Assembly (NCBI GenBank): GCA_001790315.1 | Contig: MGCE01000030.1 | Location: 2,585 to 34,722 of the forward strand | Direction: 5' to 3' | DNA length: 32,138 nt | Source: Candidatus Rokubacteria bacterium RIFCSPLOWO2_02_FULL_72_37 | Lineage (GTDB): Bacteria > Methylomirabilota > Methylomirabilia > Rokubacteriales > CSP1-6 | Shown here: positions 1 to 6,377 of the stretch, piece after piece | Layout: the number at the start of each line of letters is the position of its first letter | Position numbering within the stretch: position 1 is the stretch's first letter | The notes under the pieces: model-generated | The model's database searches: none | Told to the model about the DNA's origin: nothing | The model's input: only the letters and a program-made list of their open reading frames with translations | Position numbers and translations under genes: made by a program

Positions 1-470
1 TTGAAGCTCGGCCCTCGCACCTCGATCAGGAGTTTGTGAGCCGGCAGGCAGAAGTCGTAAAGGAACGCGGAGACGGGCAAGGCGAACAGGTGCACGTACT
101 CCACGCCGAGCCGGTCGAGGATCGGCTTCAATTCCGCTTCGCCGAAGCCGGTCACACCGCGCCGAGCACCCGCCGTGATCTTCGCCGCAAGTGCAACCCG
201 GCCCCGGTACCGCTCATCCGGCGTCAGGTGCTGGATCTTCGCGAGCCCGGCGGCGACCAGTTCGCGGGTCCGTTGGTTGGCCCTGCGGGCGATCGTCTGA
301 GCGTCTCGCCGCCCGCTCGCGTACTGGGCCTTCATCGCGAGGCGGATCCGTTCTCGCGTTGCCTCGCTGTGCAGGATTCGCTTGTTATTACAGCGCGGGG
401 AGCACGTCCGATACGACCGGCTCTCGTACCGGTCGTACCGGACGAAGTATGTCCGCCCGCAGACCTCACA
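1..470 (-). other. Intein-borne homing endonuclease region: zinc finger, NUMOD3-like helices, Vsr/EDxHD-like nuclease
   Basis: Within the precursor, residues 230-256 hold C230-x2-C233-x18-C252-x3-C256 (CEVCGRTYF ... YRTCSPRC), a treble-clef-like finger common in homing endonucleases. Residues 264-335 are basic and helical, with SEATRERIRLAMKAQYASG resembling NUMOD3 DNA-binding motifs. From about 336 there is a PD-(D/E)XK/Vsr-like core: Glu340/Glu342 in the first helix, FLYDFCLP with Asp368, and KLLIEVRG with Glu379. The family usually continues with a Trp/His-containing segment, which would lie just past the edge. The assignment to the Vsr-like (EDxHD) class rests on this motif order and spacing, since the last catalytic residues are not visible. 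Confidence 0.7.
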
Positions 471-773
471 CACGTCCCCGAGCGTCTTGAGGCGATCGCC
501 CGCTCGAATCTCGTCCGCCCGCTTCCATACGCCGTTCACCATGAAGGGGTGCTCCGGGGTGACGGTGACGTGAGTCACCCGACCCGGGCGGTCGCCTGGC
601 CCGATCGAGAGGCGCACCAGGCCGCTTCCCTTGGGCAGCACCTCTTGGGGGCGCACGTAGATCACCTTCCTGAAGCGACCGCGGTGCGTGAGCACCAGAT
701 CGCCGATCCCGATGTCCTTGATCGGCGTGAAGCCGTCCGAGGTGTAGATCAGCACCCTCGGACTGATGAAGCA
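1..773 (-). mobile_element. Intein with embedded homing endonuclease (N-terminal part; C-terminal splice blocks off-window)
   Basis: It begins at Cys129 of the precursor. Block A is CFISPRVLIYTSDGFTPIKD (129-148), continuing to GDLVLTHRGRFRKV (152-165). Block B is VTPEHPFMVNGVWKRADEI (199-217), with the T200-x2-H203 pair that assists N-terminal cleavage, then AGDRL. This Hint-domain order is diagnostic. No LAGLIDADG motif follows; the endonuclease is of another type and is listed separately. The insertion point (K128/C129) replaces the cysteine expected to be the third Fe-S ligand, so the C-extein should restore Cys at +1. The stretch uses A/T-ending codons (aat, gca, caa, cga, gtt, ctt) more than the genes around it, which suits recent acquisition. 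Blocks F and G, with the final Asn, cannot be checked here. Confidence 0.88.
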
Positions 774-1157
774 CTTCACAGTGTTGCTGATATAGACTTC
801 CTCGCGCGAGAACCCGACGCCCGGCGCCTCGAGCATCTTCGTGAGGAGCTGGCCGGCGCGCCCGACGAACGGAAGCCCCTGCGCGTCCTCGTCGGCGCCC
901 GGCCCTTCGCCGATCACCACGAACTCGGCGCGCGGATCGCCGGCGCCGAACACGATGGTCGTGCGCCCCTCGCAGAGCTTGCACCGGCGGCAGCCCTGGA
1001 GCCCACGCTCCTGCGCCGCGAGCGCTTCGGGGGCGGACAGGAGCCACTCGCCGGACAGGGCGCACTCGGTCACGCCGAGGTCCCGCCAGTGGCGCAGCGT
1101 CTCGCCGAGGGCGGCCACGGCGTCGGCGAGCGCCTCGCGCGCGGGTTCCAGCGCCAT
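1..1157 (-). CDS. Family-4 uracil-DNA glycosylase precursor interrupted by an intein (3' end beyond window)
   Basis: The frame is open from an ATG at 1157 to the left edge (385 codons, no stop). Residues 1-128 are the N-extein of a family-4 uracil-DNA glycosylase, which removes uracil from DNA. The visible marks are C56-x2-C59, GEGPGADED (83-91), GLPFVGRAGQLL (94-105) and VYISNTVK (121-128). These match the Thermus-type enzyme, where the next residues are normally CRPP. Here residue 129 is Cys, but intein sequence follows instead of RPP. The start lies 5 bp after the coaBC stop, so this is the last visible gene of the yicC operon. About 50 residues precede the first cysteine pair, more than in the Thermus protein. 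The C-extein, expected to begin with Cys and carry the fourth Fe-S cysteine and the HPA motif, is outside the window. The extein call is strong; splicing is inferred. Confidence 0.9.
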   Translation of the reverse strand, partial: MALEPAREALADAVAALGETLRHWRDLGVTECALSGEWLLSAPEALAAQERGLQGCRRCKLCEGRTTIVFGAGDPRAEFVVIGEGPGADEDAQGLPFVGRAGQLLTKMLEAPGVGFSREEVYISNTVKCFISPRVLIYTSDGFTPIKDIGIGDLVLTHRGRFRKVIYVRPQEVLPKGSGLVRLSIGPGDRPGRVTHVTVTPEHPFMVNGVWKRADEIRAGDRLKTLGDVCEVCGRTYFVRYDRYESRSYRTCSPRCNNKRILHSEATRERIRLAMKAQYASGRRDAQTIARRANQRTRELVAAGLAKIQHLTPDERYRGRVALAAKITAGARRGVTGFGEAELKPILDRLGVEYVHLFALPVSAFLYDFCLPAHKLLIEVRGPSF

Positions 1158-1162
1158 GCGGG

Positions 1163-2383
1163 CTAGGCGGGCGTCGTCTTGTGGGTGGCGCTCGCGCGAA
1201 GCGCGACGATGTGCCCGAGGATCGCGTCTGCGACGGCGGCTTTCGACATCCGCGGCAGCGCGCGGGTGCCTCCCCAGCGGTCGAGCAACAGGACCTCGTT
1301 CTCCTCCGCTTCGAAGCCGATGCCCTGCTGGCTCACGTCGTTCGCGACGAGCAGATCGATGCCCTTGTGCTCGAGCTTCGCCCGCGCGTGCGCCGCGACG
1401 TCGCGCGTCTCGGCCGCGAAGCCGACGACGAACGCGCCGGCCCGCCGCGCCGCGACCTCCGCGAGGATGTCGGGGGTGGGGGTGAGCTCGAGCACGAGGT
1501 CGCGCTTCCCCTTGATCTTGTCGGGCGCCACCTGCCGCACGCGATAGTCGCCGACGGCGGCGGCCTTGATCACGATCGTGGCCTGGGCGAGGTGATGGAG
1601 CACGGCCTCACGCATCTCCTCGGCGGTCTGGACCGGGACGAAGACGGCGCCCGCCGGCGGCGTGAGCGCCGTCGGTCCCGAGACGAGCGTCACCCGGGCG
1701 CCGCGGCGAAGCGCCGCGGCGGCGAGGCGGTAGCCCATCTTGCCCGAGGAGCGGTTCGAGATGTACCGCACGGGGTCGATCGGCTCGCGGGTCGGACCCG
1801 CGGTGACGAGCACGTGATCGCTCTCGAGATCGCGGGCGGGCGAGAGGGCGCCGAGCAACGCCTCGACGATCCTCTCCACCTCCGGCAGACGGCCCTTGCC
1901 CGAGAGCCCCGAGGCGAGCACGCCCGCCTCGGGTTCGAGGACGACGATGCCGCGCGCCCTGAGGGTCGCGACGTTCGCGGCGACCGCCGGATGCTCCCAC
2001 ATGCCCCCGTCCATCGCCGGGGCGATGAGCACGGGCGAGCGCGCGGCGAGCAGGAGCGTCGTCAGGAAATCGTCGGCGATTCCGTGCGCCGCCTTCGCCA
2101 GGAGGTTCGCGGTCGCGGGCGCGACGAGGATCGCGTGGGCGCGCTCCGCGAGCCCGACGTGCTCGACCGCGTCCGGGCTCTGCGGATCGAACAGATCAGT
2201 GAGCACGGGCCGGCCGGACAGCGTGCGGAACGTCAGCGGGCCGACGAACGCGCGCGCGTGGTCCGTGAGGCACACCGTCACCTCGGCGCCGAGGGCGGTG
2301 AGCTCACGGAGCAGGTAGACCGCCTTGTACGCGGCGATGGAGCCCGTGACGCCCAGGATCAGCTCGCGCCGGGCGAGGCTCAT
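1163..2383 (-). CDS. coaBC: Bifunctional phosphopantothenoylcysteine decarboxylase / phosphopantothenate-cysteine ligase
   Basis: This 406-residue enzyme joins cysteine to 4'-phosphopantothenate (CoaB, C-terminal) and decarboxylates the product to 4'-phosphopantetheine (CoaC, N-terminal flavoprotein) in coenzyme A synthesis. CoaC shows GVTGSIAAYKA (residues 11-21), the active-site His in VEHVGLAERA and the PAMDGGMW motif. CoaB, from about 190, shows AGPTREPIDPVRYISN, SSGKMGYRLA, the AAVGDYRV...KIKG ligase signature and VGFAAET. Length is normal. Two CoaC positions differ from the E. coli enzyme: PAMD where E. coli has PAMN, and LASGLSGKGRL where E. coli has ACG with its catalytic Cys. The ATG overlaps the rpoZ stop as ATGA, so the two are translationally coupled. 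Confidence 0.96.
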   Translation of the reverse strand: MSLARRELILGVTGSIAAYKAVYLLRELTALGAEVTVCLTDHARAFVGPLTFRTLSGRPVLTDLFDPQSPDAVEHVGLAERAHAILVAPATANLLAKAAHGIADDFLTTLLLAARSPVLIAPAMDGGMWEHPAVAANVATLRARGIVVLEPEAGVLASGLSGKGRLPEVERIVEALLGALSPARDLESDHVLVTAGPTREPIDPVRYISNRSSGKMGYRLAAAALRRGARVTLVSGPTALTPPAGAVFVPVQTAEEMREAVLHHLAQATIVIKAAAVGDYRVRQVAPDKIKGKRDLVLELTPTPDILAEVAARRAGAFVVGFAAETRDVAAHARAKLEHKGIDLLVANDVSQQGIGFEAEENEVLLLDRWGGTRALPRMSKAAVADAILGHIVALRASATHKTTPA

Positions 2384-2595
2384 GCCTTGGCGGTTTCTCC
2401 CTCGTCCTTGACGCGATACTCGACCTTCGCCGCCGCGATCTCCTCGAGGGATGTGCTGGTCGGCTTCTTGTGGCGGGTCTCCACACGAGCCGGTGCACCG
2501 CGGTTCAGCTGACGGGCGCGCTTGGCGGACAGCACCACGAGCAGGTAGCGGTTCGAGACCTTGTTCAGCGAGTTCTGCAGCGAGGGGAATGCCAT
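2380..2595 (-). CDS. rpoZ: DNA-directed RNA polymerase omega subunit
   Basis: This 71-residue protein is the omega subunit, which helps the beta-prime subunit fold and assemble. Visible family features are the N-terminal segment NSLNKVSNRYLLVVLSAKRA (residues 8-27), then RQLNRGA, and later KKPTSTSLEEIAAAKV (43-58). The reading frame is open far upstream inside gmk, but the start is the ATG at 2595: the conserved region begins directly after it and it overlaps the gmk stop as ATGA. The stop in turn overlaps the coaBC start. Its place between gmk and coaBC is the usual one in many bacteria. Confidence 0.95.
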   Translation of the reverse strand: MAFPSLQNSLNKVSNRYLLVVLSAKRARQLNRGAPARVETRHKKPTSTSLEEIAAAKVEYRVKDEGETAKA

Positions 2596-3209
2596 CAGTC
2601 GGGCACCTCCAGATCGGGGAATGTGAGCGCGAGGCGGCTCGCGCGGCAGCGCTCGGCCTGGATGATCGAGGCGAGCTGGTCCATCGCTTCCTTCACGTCG
2701 CGGTTCACGATCAGGTAATCGTAGCGACGCCAGAGCGCGATCTCCTCGCGCGCGCGCTGGAGGCGCCGGGTGATCTCGGCCTCGGCGTCCGACTTGCGCT
2801 CGCGCAGCCGCAGCTCGAGGTCGTGCATGGACGGCGCCACGATGAAGACGAGCACGGCCTCGGGATAGCGTCCCCGGAGCTGCTCCGCCCCCTGCGTGTC
2901 GATGTCCAGGAGGACGTCGCGCCCCGCGGCGAGCGCCTCGTCCAGCACCCGCGCGCGGGTGCCGTAGAGATTGCCGTGGACGGTCGCCCACTCGGCGAAC
3001 TCGCCACGGACGAGCATGTCGCGAAACGACGCTTCCGACACGAAGACGAAGTCGGCGCCGTCCAGCTCGCCTGCGCGGGCCGGTCGGGTCGTCACCGACA
3101 CCGAGTACGCCAGATCGCGCAGGAGCAGCCGGACCTCGCGGCACAGCGTGGTCTTTCCCGCACCCGACGGCGCCGAGACGACGACCAAGGTGCCGTGGCG
3201 CCTAATCAC
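2595..3209 (-). CDS. gmk: Guanylate kinase
   Basis: This 204-residue enzyme phosphorylates GMP to GDP with ATP. The P-loop is SAPSGAGKTT (residues 12-21). GMP-binding features follow: VSVTTRPARAGELDGADFVF with the expected TTR-P-R-GE-DG-DF pattern, EWATVHGNLYGT, and DVLLDIDTQGA. The lid is VAPSMHDLELRLRERKSD and the C-terminal region contains DYLIVNRD. The start codon is GTG at 3209, and the first strand (TLVVVSAPSG) starts a few residues after it, so there is little room for another start. It overlaps the end of the remA-like gene by 8 bp. Placement between a RemA/DUF370 gene and rpoZ is a widespread arrangement. Confidence 0.96.
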   Translation of the reverse strand: MIRRHGTLVVVSAPSGAGKTTLCREVRLLLRDLAYSVSVTTRPARAGELDGADFVFVSEASFRDMLVRGEFAEWATVHGNLYGTRARVLDEALAAGRDVLLDIDTQGAEQLRGRYPEAVLVFIVAPSMHDLELRLRERKSDAEAEITRRLQRAREEIALWRRYDYLIVNRDVKEAMDQLASIIQAERCRASRLALTFPDLEVPD

Positions 3210-3483
3210 CGGCCGGGCCCCGGTCCGTGGCGAGGCGCTGCGCGAGCGTCGCGGGCTCGAGCGAGGAGAGGATCAGGTGGTCGCTCCCGGTCACGATCAC
3301 GGCACGGGTGCGGCGGCCGTTGGTCGCGTCGACGAGCTTGGTGCTGCCCTTCGCGCTTTCGATCAGGCGCTTCACCGGCAGGGAGTCGAGGCCCACGATC
3401 GCCACGATCTGCTCCGCCACAACGACGTTGCCGTGGCCCACGTTCACGAGGTGCGTCGACGGACGGCCGTTCGGCTTACTCAA
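3202..3483 (-). CDS. RemA/DUF370 family protein
   Basis: This 93-residue protein is strongly similar to Bacillus RemA, a DNA-binding regulator of biofilm-matrix genes. Matching segments are LVNVGHGNVVVAEQIVAIV (residues 12-30), DSLPVKRLIESAK, LVDATNGRRTRAVIVTGSDH (50-69) and LILSSLEPATLAQRL. RemA forms ring-shaped oligomers that wrap DNA. In non-Firmicutes the gene is commonly found, as here, between yicC and gmk, and its target is generally unknown. The start used is TTG at 3483; the only nearby alternative is a GTG inside the first conserved strand, which would remove conserved residues. It overlaps yicC by 8 bp and gmk by 8 bp. The family call is secure; a matrix-regulation role here is not. 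Confidence 0.9.
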   Translation of the reverse strand: MSKPNGRPSTHLVNVGHGNVVVAEQIVAIVGLDSLPVKRLIESAKGSTKLVDATNGRRTRAVIVTGSDHLILSSLEPATLAQRLATDRGPAGD

Positions 3484-4390
3484 GGTTCTGCACCTGCTCG
3501 CGCATCTTCTCGATCACGCCCTTGGCCGCGAGCGCGGCCTGGCTCAGCTCGAGGTCGTCGGCCTTCGAGGCGATCGTGTTCACCTCGCGGTGGAGCTCCT
3601 GCACGAGGAAGTCGAGCGCCCGCCCGACCTGGCCGCCCGCGTCCAGCACCTGCGCGACCTGCGTCAGGTGCGCACGCAGGCGTGTCAACTCCTCGCGCAC
3701 GTCCGTCTTGTCGGCCCAGATCGCGACCTCGGTGAGGATCCGCCCCTCGTCCACGGTCGCCACACCGAGCAGGGTCCGGATACGCTCCCGCAGCCGCTCC
3801 TCGCGGCGCGCCACGGCGGCGGGCGCGCGCGCCTCGATCAGGTCCACCTGGGCGCCGAGGTCGGCGCCGAGCTTCCGGAGCTCGACGCCGAGCGCCTCGC
3901 CCTCGGTCCGCCGCCGCGCGACCAGCTCGTCGAGCGCGCGGCCCAGCGCTTCGACCAGGACGGGCTCGCAGGTTGCCTCGGCCGGCGCCTCGGCCTCCTC
4001 GGCACGCAGCACGCCGGCCCGCTCGAGCACCCACGCGAGCGTCACGTCCCCCGGCACGCCGACCTCGCGCCCCAGTTCCCGCGCGCGCGCGACGTACTCG
4101 GCGGCGAGCGGCGCGTCGGCCCGGACGCGCTGGACCGCCTGGCCCGGGCCGGGCGCGATCTGCACCGCGACGTCCACGCGCCCTCGCTCCAGACGCGACT
4201 GGATCAGGCGTCGCGCCTCGGGCTCGAGGGCGGCCAGCGCGCGCGGCAGCCGGAGCGCGACGTCGAGGTGCCGGTGATTGACCGAGCGCGCCTCCACCGT
4301 GAGGCTGACCCCCTGGCCCGCTGCGTCGCCCCGGCCGAATCCCGTCATGCTGGACAGGCGAGGAGCCGGGGCGGTGCGGGTGGACGCCAT
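3476..4390 (-). CDS. yicC: YicC/YloC family endoribonuclease
   Basis: This 304-residue protein has the YicC N-terminal domain (SSMTGFGRGDA at 14-24, then EARSVNHRHLDVALRLPR) and the C-terminal DUF1732 domain (GRILTEVAIWADKTDVREEL, then GRALDFLVQELHREVNTIASK). E. coli YicC is an endoribonuclease acting on small RNAs; the operon position with gmk and rpoZ is typical. The start chosen is the ATG at 4390, giving 14 residues before the usual Ser-Met-Thr-Gly-Phe motif. The frame is open further upstream to 4504, but that start would lie before the promoter. The ATG at 4390 falls where transcription from the promoter at 4397-4426 should begin, implying a leaderless mRNA; ATG 4348 is the alternative and has no Shine-Dalgarno. 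Confidence 0.92.
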   Translation of the reverse strand: MASTRTAPAPRLSSMTGFGRGDAAGQGVSLTVEARSVNHRHLDVALRLPRALAALEPEARRLIQSRLERGRVDVAVQIAPGPGQAVQRVRADAPLAAEYVARARELGREVGVPGDVTLAWVLERAGVLRAEEAEAPAEATCEPVLVEALGRALDELVARRRTEGEALGVELRKLGADLGAQVDLIEARAPAAVARREERLRERIRTLLGVATVDEGRILTEVAIWADKTDVREELTRLRAHLTQVAQVLDAGGQVGRALDFLVQELHREVNTIASKADDLELSQAALAAKGVIEKMREQVQNLE

Positions 4391-4396
4391 CCAGTG

Positions 4397-4426
4397 ATCA
4401 TAGAGCGAAATCTCCTGTAGTGTCAA
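4397..4426 (-). promoter_or_regulatory. Sigma70-type promoter of the yicC-remA-gmk-rpoZ-coaBC-udg operon
   Basis: On the minus strand there is TTGACA (4426-4421), an 18-bp spacer and TATGAT (4402-4397). This is a perfect -35 and a 5-of-6 -10 box. Six bases (CACTGG) separate the -10 from the ATG at 4390, so the predicted transcription start coincides with the yicC start codon. Confidence 0.65.
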
Positions 4427-4436
4427 TATGTTGCGA

Positions 4437-4466
4437 TTGACACGGCGAGAGCCGCCGGCATACACT
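4437..4466 (+). promoter_or_regulatory. Sigma70-type promoter of the ABC importer operon
   Basis: TTGACA (4437-4442), an 18-bp spacer and TACACT (4461-4466) lie 52 bp before the binding-protein ATG at 4519. A strong Shine-Dalgarno (GAGGAGG, 4505-4511) follows with 7-base spacing. The -35 box lies 10 bp from that of the divergent yicC promoter, so the two could share upstream regulation or compete for polymerase. Confidence 0.6.
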
Positions 4467-4518
4467 GCTTCGCCCGGGTCGAATCGAAGCCGGACCCGGC
4501 TCACGAGGAGGCATCGAC

Positions 4519-5592
4519 ATGAGGGTCACCCGTCGCAGGTTCCTCACCACCGCCGGCGTCGCCGGGTTCACGCTCGCCGGAGCCCGTGTCTTCGGTGTCG
4601 CCCGCGCCGCGGGCAAGCCGGTCACCATCTCGCACAGCGTCTCGACGTTCGTGTACGGGCAGCACCTCGTCGCGAAAGAGAAGAAATACTTCGAGCAGGA
4701 GGGGCTCGACGTGCCGGGCTTCATCGTGCCCGGTGGCGGAGCCAAGGTCGTGCAGGCGCTGGCGGCGGGGCAGGCGATGTTCGCCCTCGGCGACTCGAAC
4801 CATCCGCTGAAGATCACCGAGAAGGGCAAGGACGCGCTGATGATCTTCGCGACCGACCGGCGCTGCACGTACGCGAACATCGTGACGCGCAAGGAGCTGT
4901 GGGACAAGGGTGTGCGGTCCGTGGAGATGCTCGCCGACGTGAAGCTCGTCGGCCGCAAGGCGGTCGTCGCGGCGACGGCGATCGGGTCGGGCACGTACGT
5001 CTACGGCAACTACGTCCTGAAGCAGACGAAGGCCGCCGACGGCAAGCCCGTCAACGACCATGTCGACTGGGTGGGCGGGGGCGCGTCGACGACGATCCTC
5101 GGCGGGCTCAAGGCCGGCAAGTTCGACGCGATCATGGCTGTGCCCGAGTGGCAGTGGGCGGCGGAGGACGAGGGCTTCGGCAAGGCCATCTTCGACGTCC
5201 AGGACGAGGCGACCTGGAACCGAGTGTTCGGCGGCTCGATCCCGGTCACGGTCGGCTACGTGCTCAAGGAGACGGTCGAGAAGTCGCCCGACCTCGTCCA
5301 GGGGTACGTCAACGCCACCTACCGGGCGCAGCGGTGGATCAAGGCGGCGAAAGATGACGAGATCGCGGAGCTGATCCACAAGCCGTACATGGACACCTTC
5401 AAGCGCGAGGTCGTCCTGCGCTCGATTCGGTACTATCGGACGGTGTTCGACTGGGACTTCGCGATCGAGGAGAAGGATTACGCGACCGGCATGAAGGTGT
5501 GGGTGCCGCTCGCCCTCGCGAAGCCGATCCCCTACGCGCAGGCCGTGGACATGAGTTTCGTCCGGAAGGCCCGGGCCAAGTACACGTCCTGA
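4519..5592 (+). CDS. Tat-exported ABC transporter substrate-binding protein (NitT/TauT/SsuA-NMT1 type)
   Basis: This 357-residue periplasmic protein should deliver a small ligand to the permease encoded downstream. Residues 4-26 are a twin-arginine signal (TRRRFLTTAGVAGFTLAGA), with cleavage likely near ARAAG (residues 28-32). The mature part shows the NMT1/SsuA-like plan: TISHSVSTFVYGQHLVAKEK, KKYFEQEGLDV, GGGAKVVQALAAGQAMFALG, then the second lobe WVGGGASTTILGGLKAGKFDA. The ATG has a strong GAGGAGG site. It heads an operon with an ATPase, a permease and a small membrane protein. Substrate cannot be read from sequence; relatives carry sulfonates, nitrate, pyrimidine precursors or aromatic acids. 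Tat export suggests folding before export. Confidence 0.88.
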   Translation: MRVTRRRFLTTAGVAGFTLAGARVFGVARAAGKPVTISHSVSTFVYGQHLVAKEKKYFEQEGLDVPGFIVPGGGAKVVQALAAGQAMFALGDSNHPLKITEKGKDALMIFATDRRCTYANIVTRKELWDKGVRSVEMLADVKLVGRKAVVAATAIGSGTYVYGNYVLKQTKAADGKPVNDHVDWVGGGASTTILGGLKAGKFDAIMAVPEWQWAAEDEGFGKAIFDVQDEATWNRVFGGSIPVTVGYVLKETVEKSPDLVQGYVNATYRAQRWIKAAKDDEIAELIHKPYMDTFKREVVLRSIRYYRTVFDWDFAIEEKDYATGMKVWVPLALAKPIPYAQAVDMSFVRKARAKYTS

Positions 5593-6377
5593 ACGCGGGA
5601 CGTTCGCGCATCGTCATCCGGGGCCTCGTGAAGACCTTCCGCGAGGAGGGCCGCGAGGTCCCGGCCGTCCGGGACGTCTCCTTCGAGATCCGTGACAAGG
5701 AGTTCGTGGCCATCGTCGGCCCGTCCGGCTGCGGCAAGTCGACGATCCTCAACATGATCGGCGGGCTCGTCGCGCCGACGTCGGGCAGGATCGAGATCGA
5801 CGGACGCGCCGTCACGGGCGTTCCGCCGAACGTCGGCTACGTCTTCCAGAAGGACACGGTCTTCCCGTGGCGGACTGTCGCGCGCAACATCGCGCTCGGG
5901 CTGGAATACCGCGGCGTCACCGGCACCGAGCAGGAGCGGCGCGTGCGCGAGGGGATCCGCCTCGTGGGGCTCGAGGGCTTCGAGGAGGCCTACCCCGCGA
6001 CGCTCTCGGGCGGCATGCGTCAGCGCGTCGCGCTCATGCGGACGCTCGTCGTCGACCCGGAGATCCTCCTGATGGACGAGCCGTTCGGCGCGCTCGACAC
6101 GCACACGAAGCTCAACCTCCACGCCGAGTTGCTCGCCCTCTGGGAGGCCAAGCACCAGACCGTCGTCTTCGTCACGCACGATCTCAGCGAGGCGATCACG
6201 CTCGCCGACCGGATCGTGGTGATGACCCGGCGTCCCGGGCGCGTGAAGATGCTCTACGACGTCGCCCTCCCTCGGCCGCGCGACGTCATCAAGCTGCGCG
6301 AGTCGGAGGAGTACGCACGCGAGTACGGCCAGATCTGGCACGTGCTGGGTGAGGAATTCGCCGGGGCACGCCTGTGA
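5589..6377 (+). CDS. ABC transporter ATP-binding protein (NitT/TauT type)
   Basis: This is the cytoplasmic ATPase of the importer. Counting from the CTG at 5589 (262 residues), it has Walker A GPSGCGKST (44-52), the Q-loop VFQKDTVFPWRTV, the signature LSGGMRQRVALMRTL, Walker B ILLMDEPFGALD and the H-loop VFVTHDLSEAI. FPWRTV and the ordering fit the SsuB/TauB group. The start is a problem. The first strand (RIVIRGLVKTF) begins at 5607, yet no ATG, GTG or TTG lies in frame between 5499 and 5627. A GTG at 5499 would overlap the binding-protein gene by 94 bp with an implausible N-terminus, and a GTG at 5628 would delete the first strand. CTG at 5589 overlaps the preceding stop as CTGA and is my preferred but unproven start. 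Confidence 0.9.
   Translation: MNAGRSRIVIRGLVKTFREEGREVPAVRDVSFEIRDKEFVAIVGPSGCGKSTILNMIGGLVAPTSGRIEIDGRAVTGVPPNVGYVFQKDTVFPWRTVARNIALGLEYRGVTGTEQERRVREGIRLVGLEGFEEAYPATLSGGMRQRVALMRTLVVDPEILLMDEPFGALDTHTKLNLHAELLALWEAKHQTVVFVTHDLSEAITLADRIVVMTRRPGRVKMLYDVALPRPRDVIKLRESEEYAREYGQIWHVLGEEFAGARL

Noticed and set aside
1..470. LAGLIDADG or HNH endonuclease in the intein
   Set aside because: No LAGLIDADG-like decapeptide or HNH arrangement appears between block B and the edge; the visible motifs fit a Vsr-like nuclease better.
36..1166. A 376-codon open frame on the plus strand at the left edge
   Set aside because: It is antisense to the glycosylase/intein precursor, whose minus-strand reading gives clear family motifs.
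4388..4504. Start of yicC at 4504
   Set aside because: It would put the start upstream of a near-consensus promoter and add 38 residues unlike any YicC sequence.
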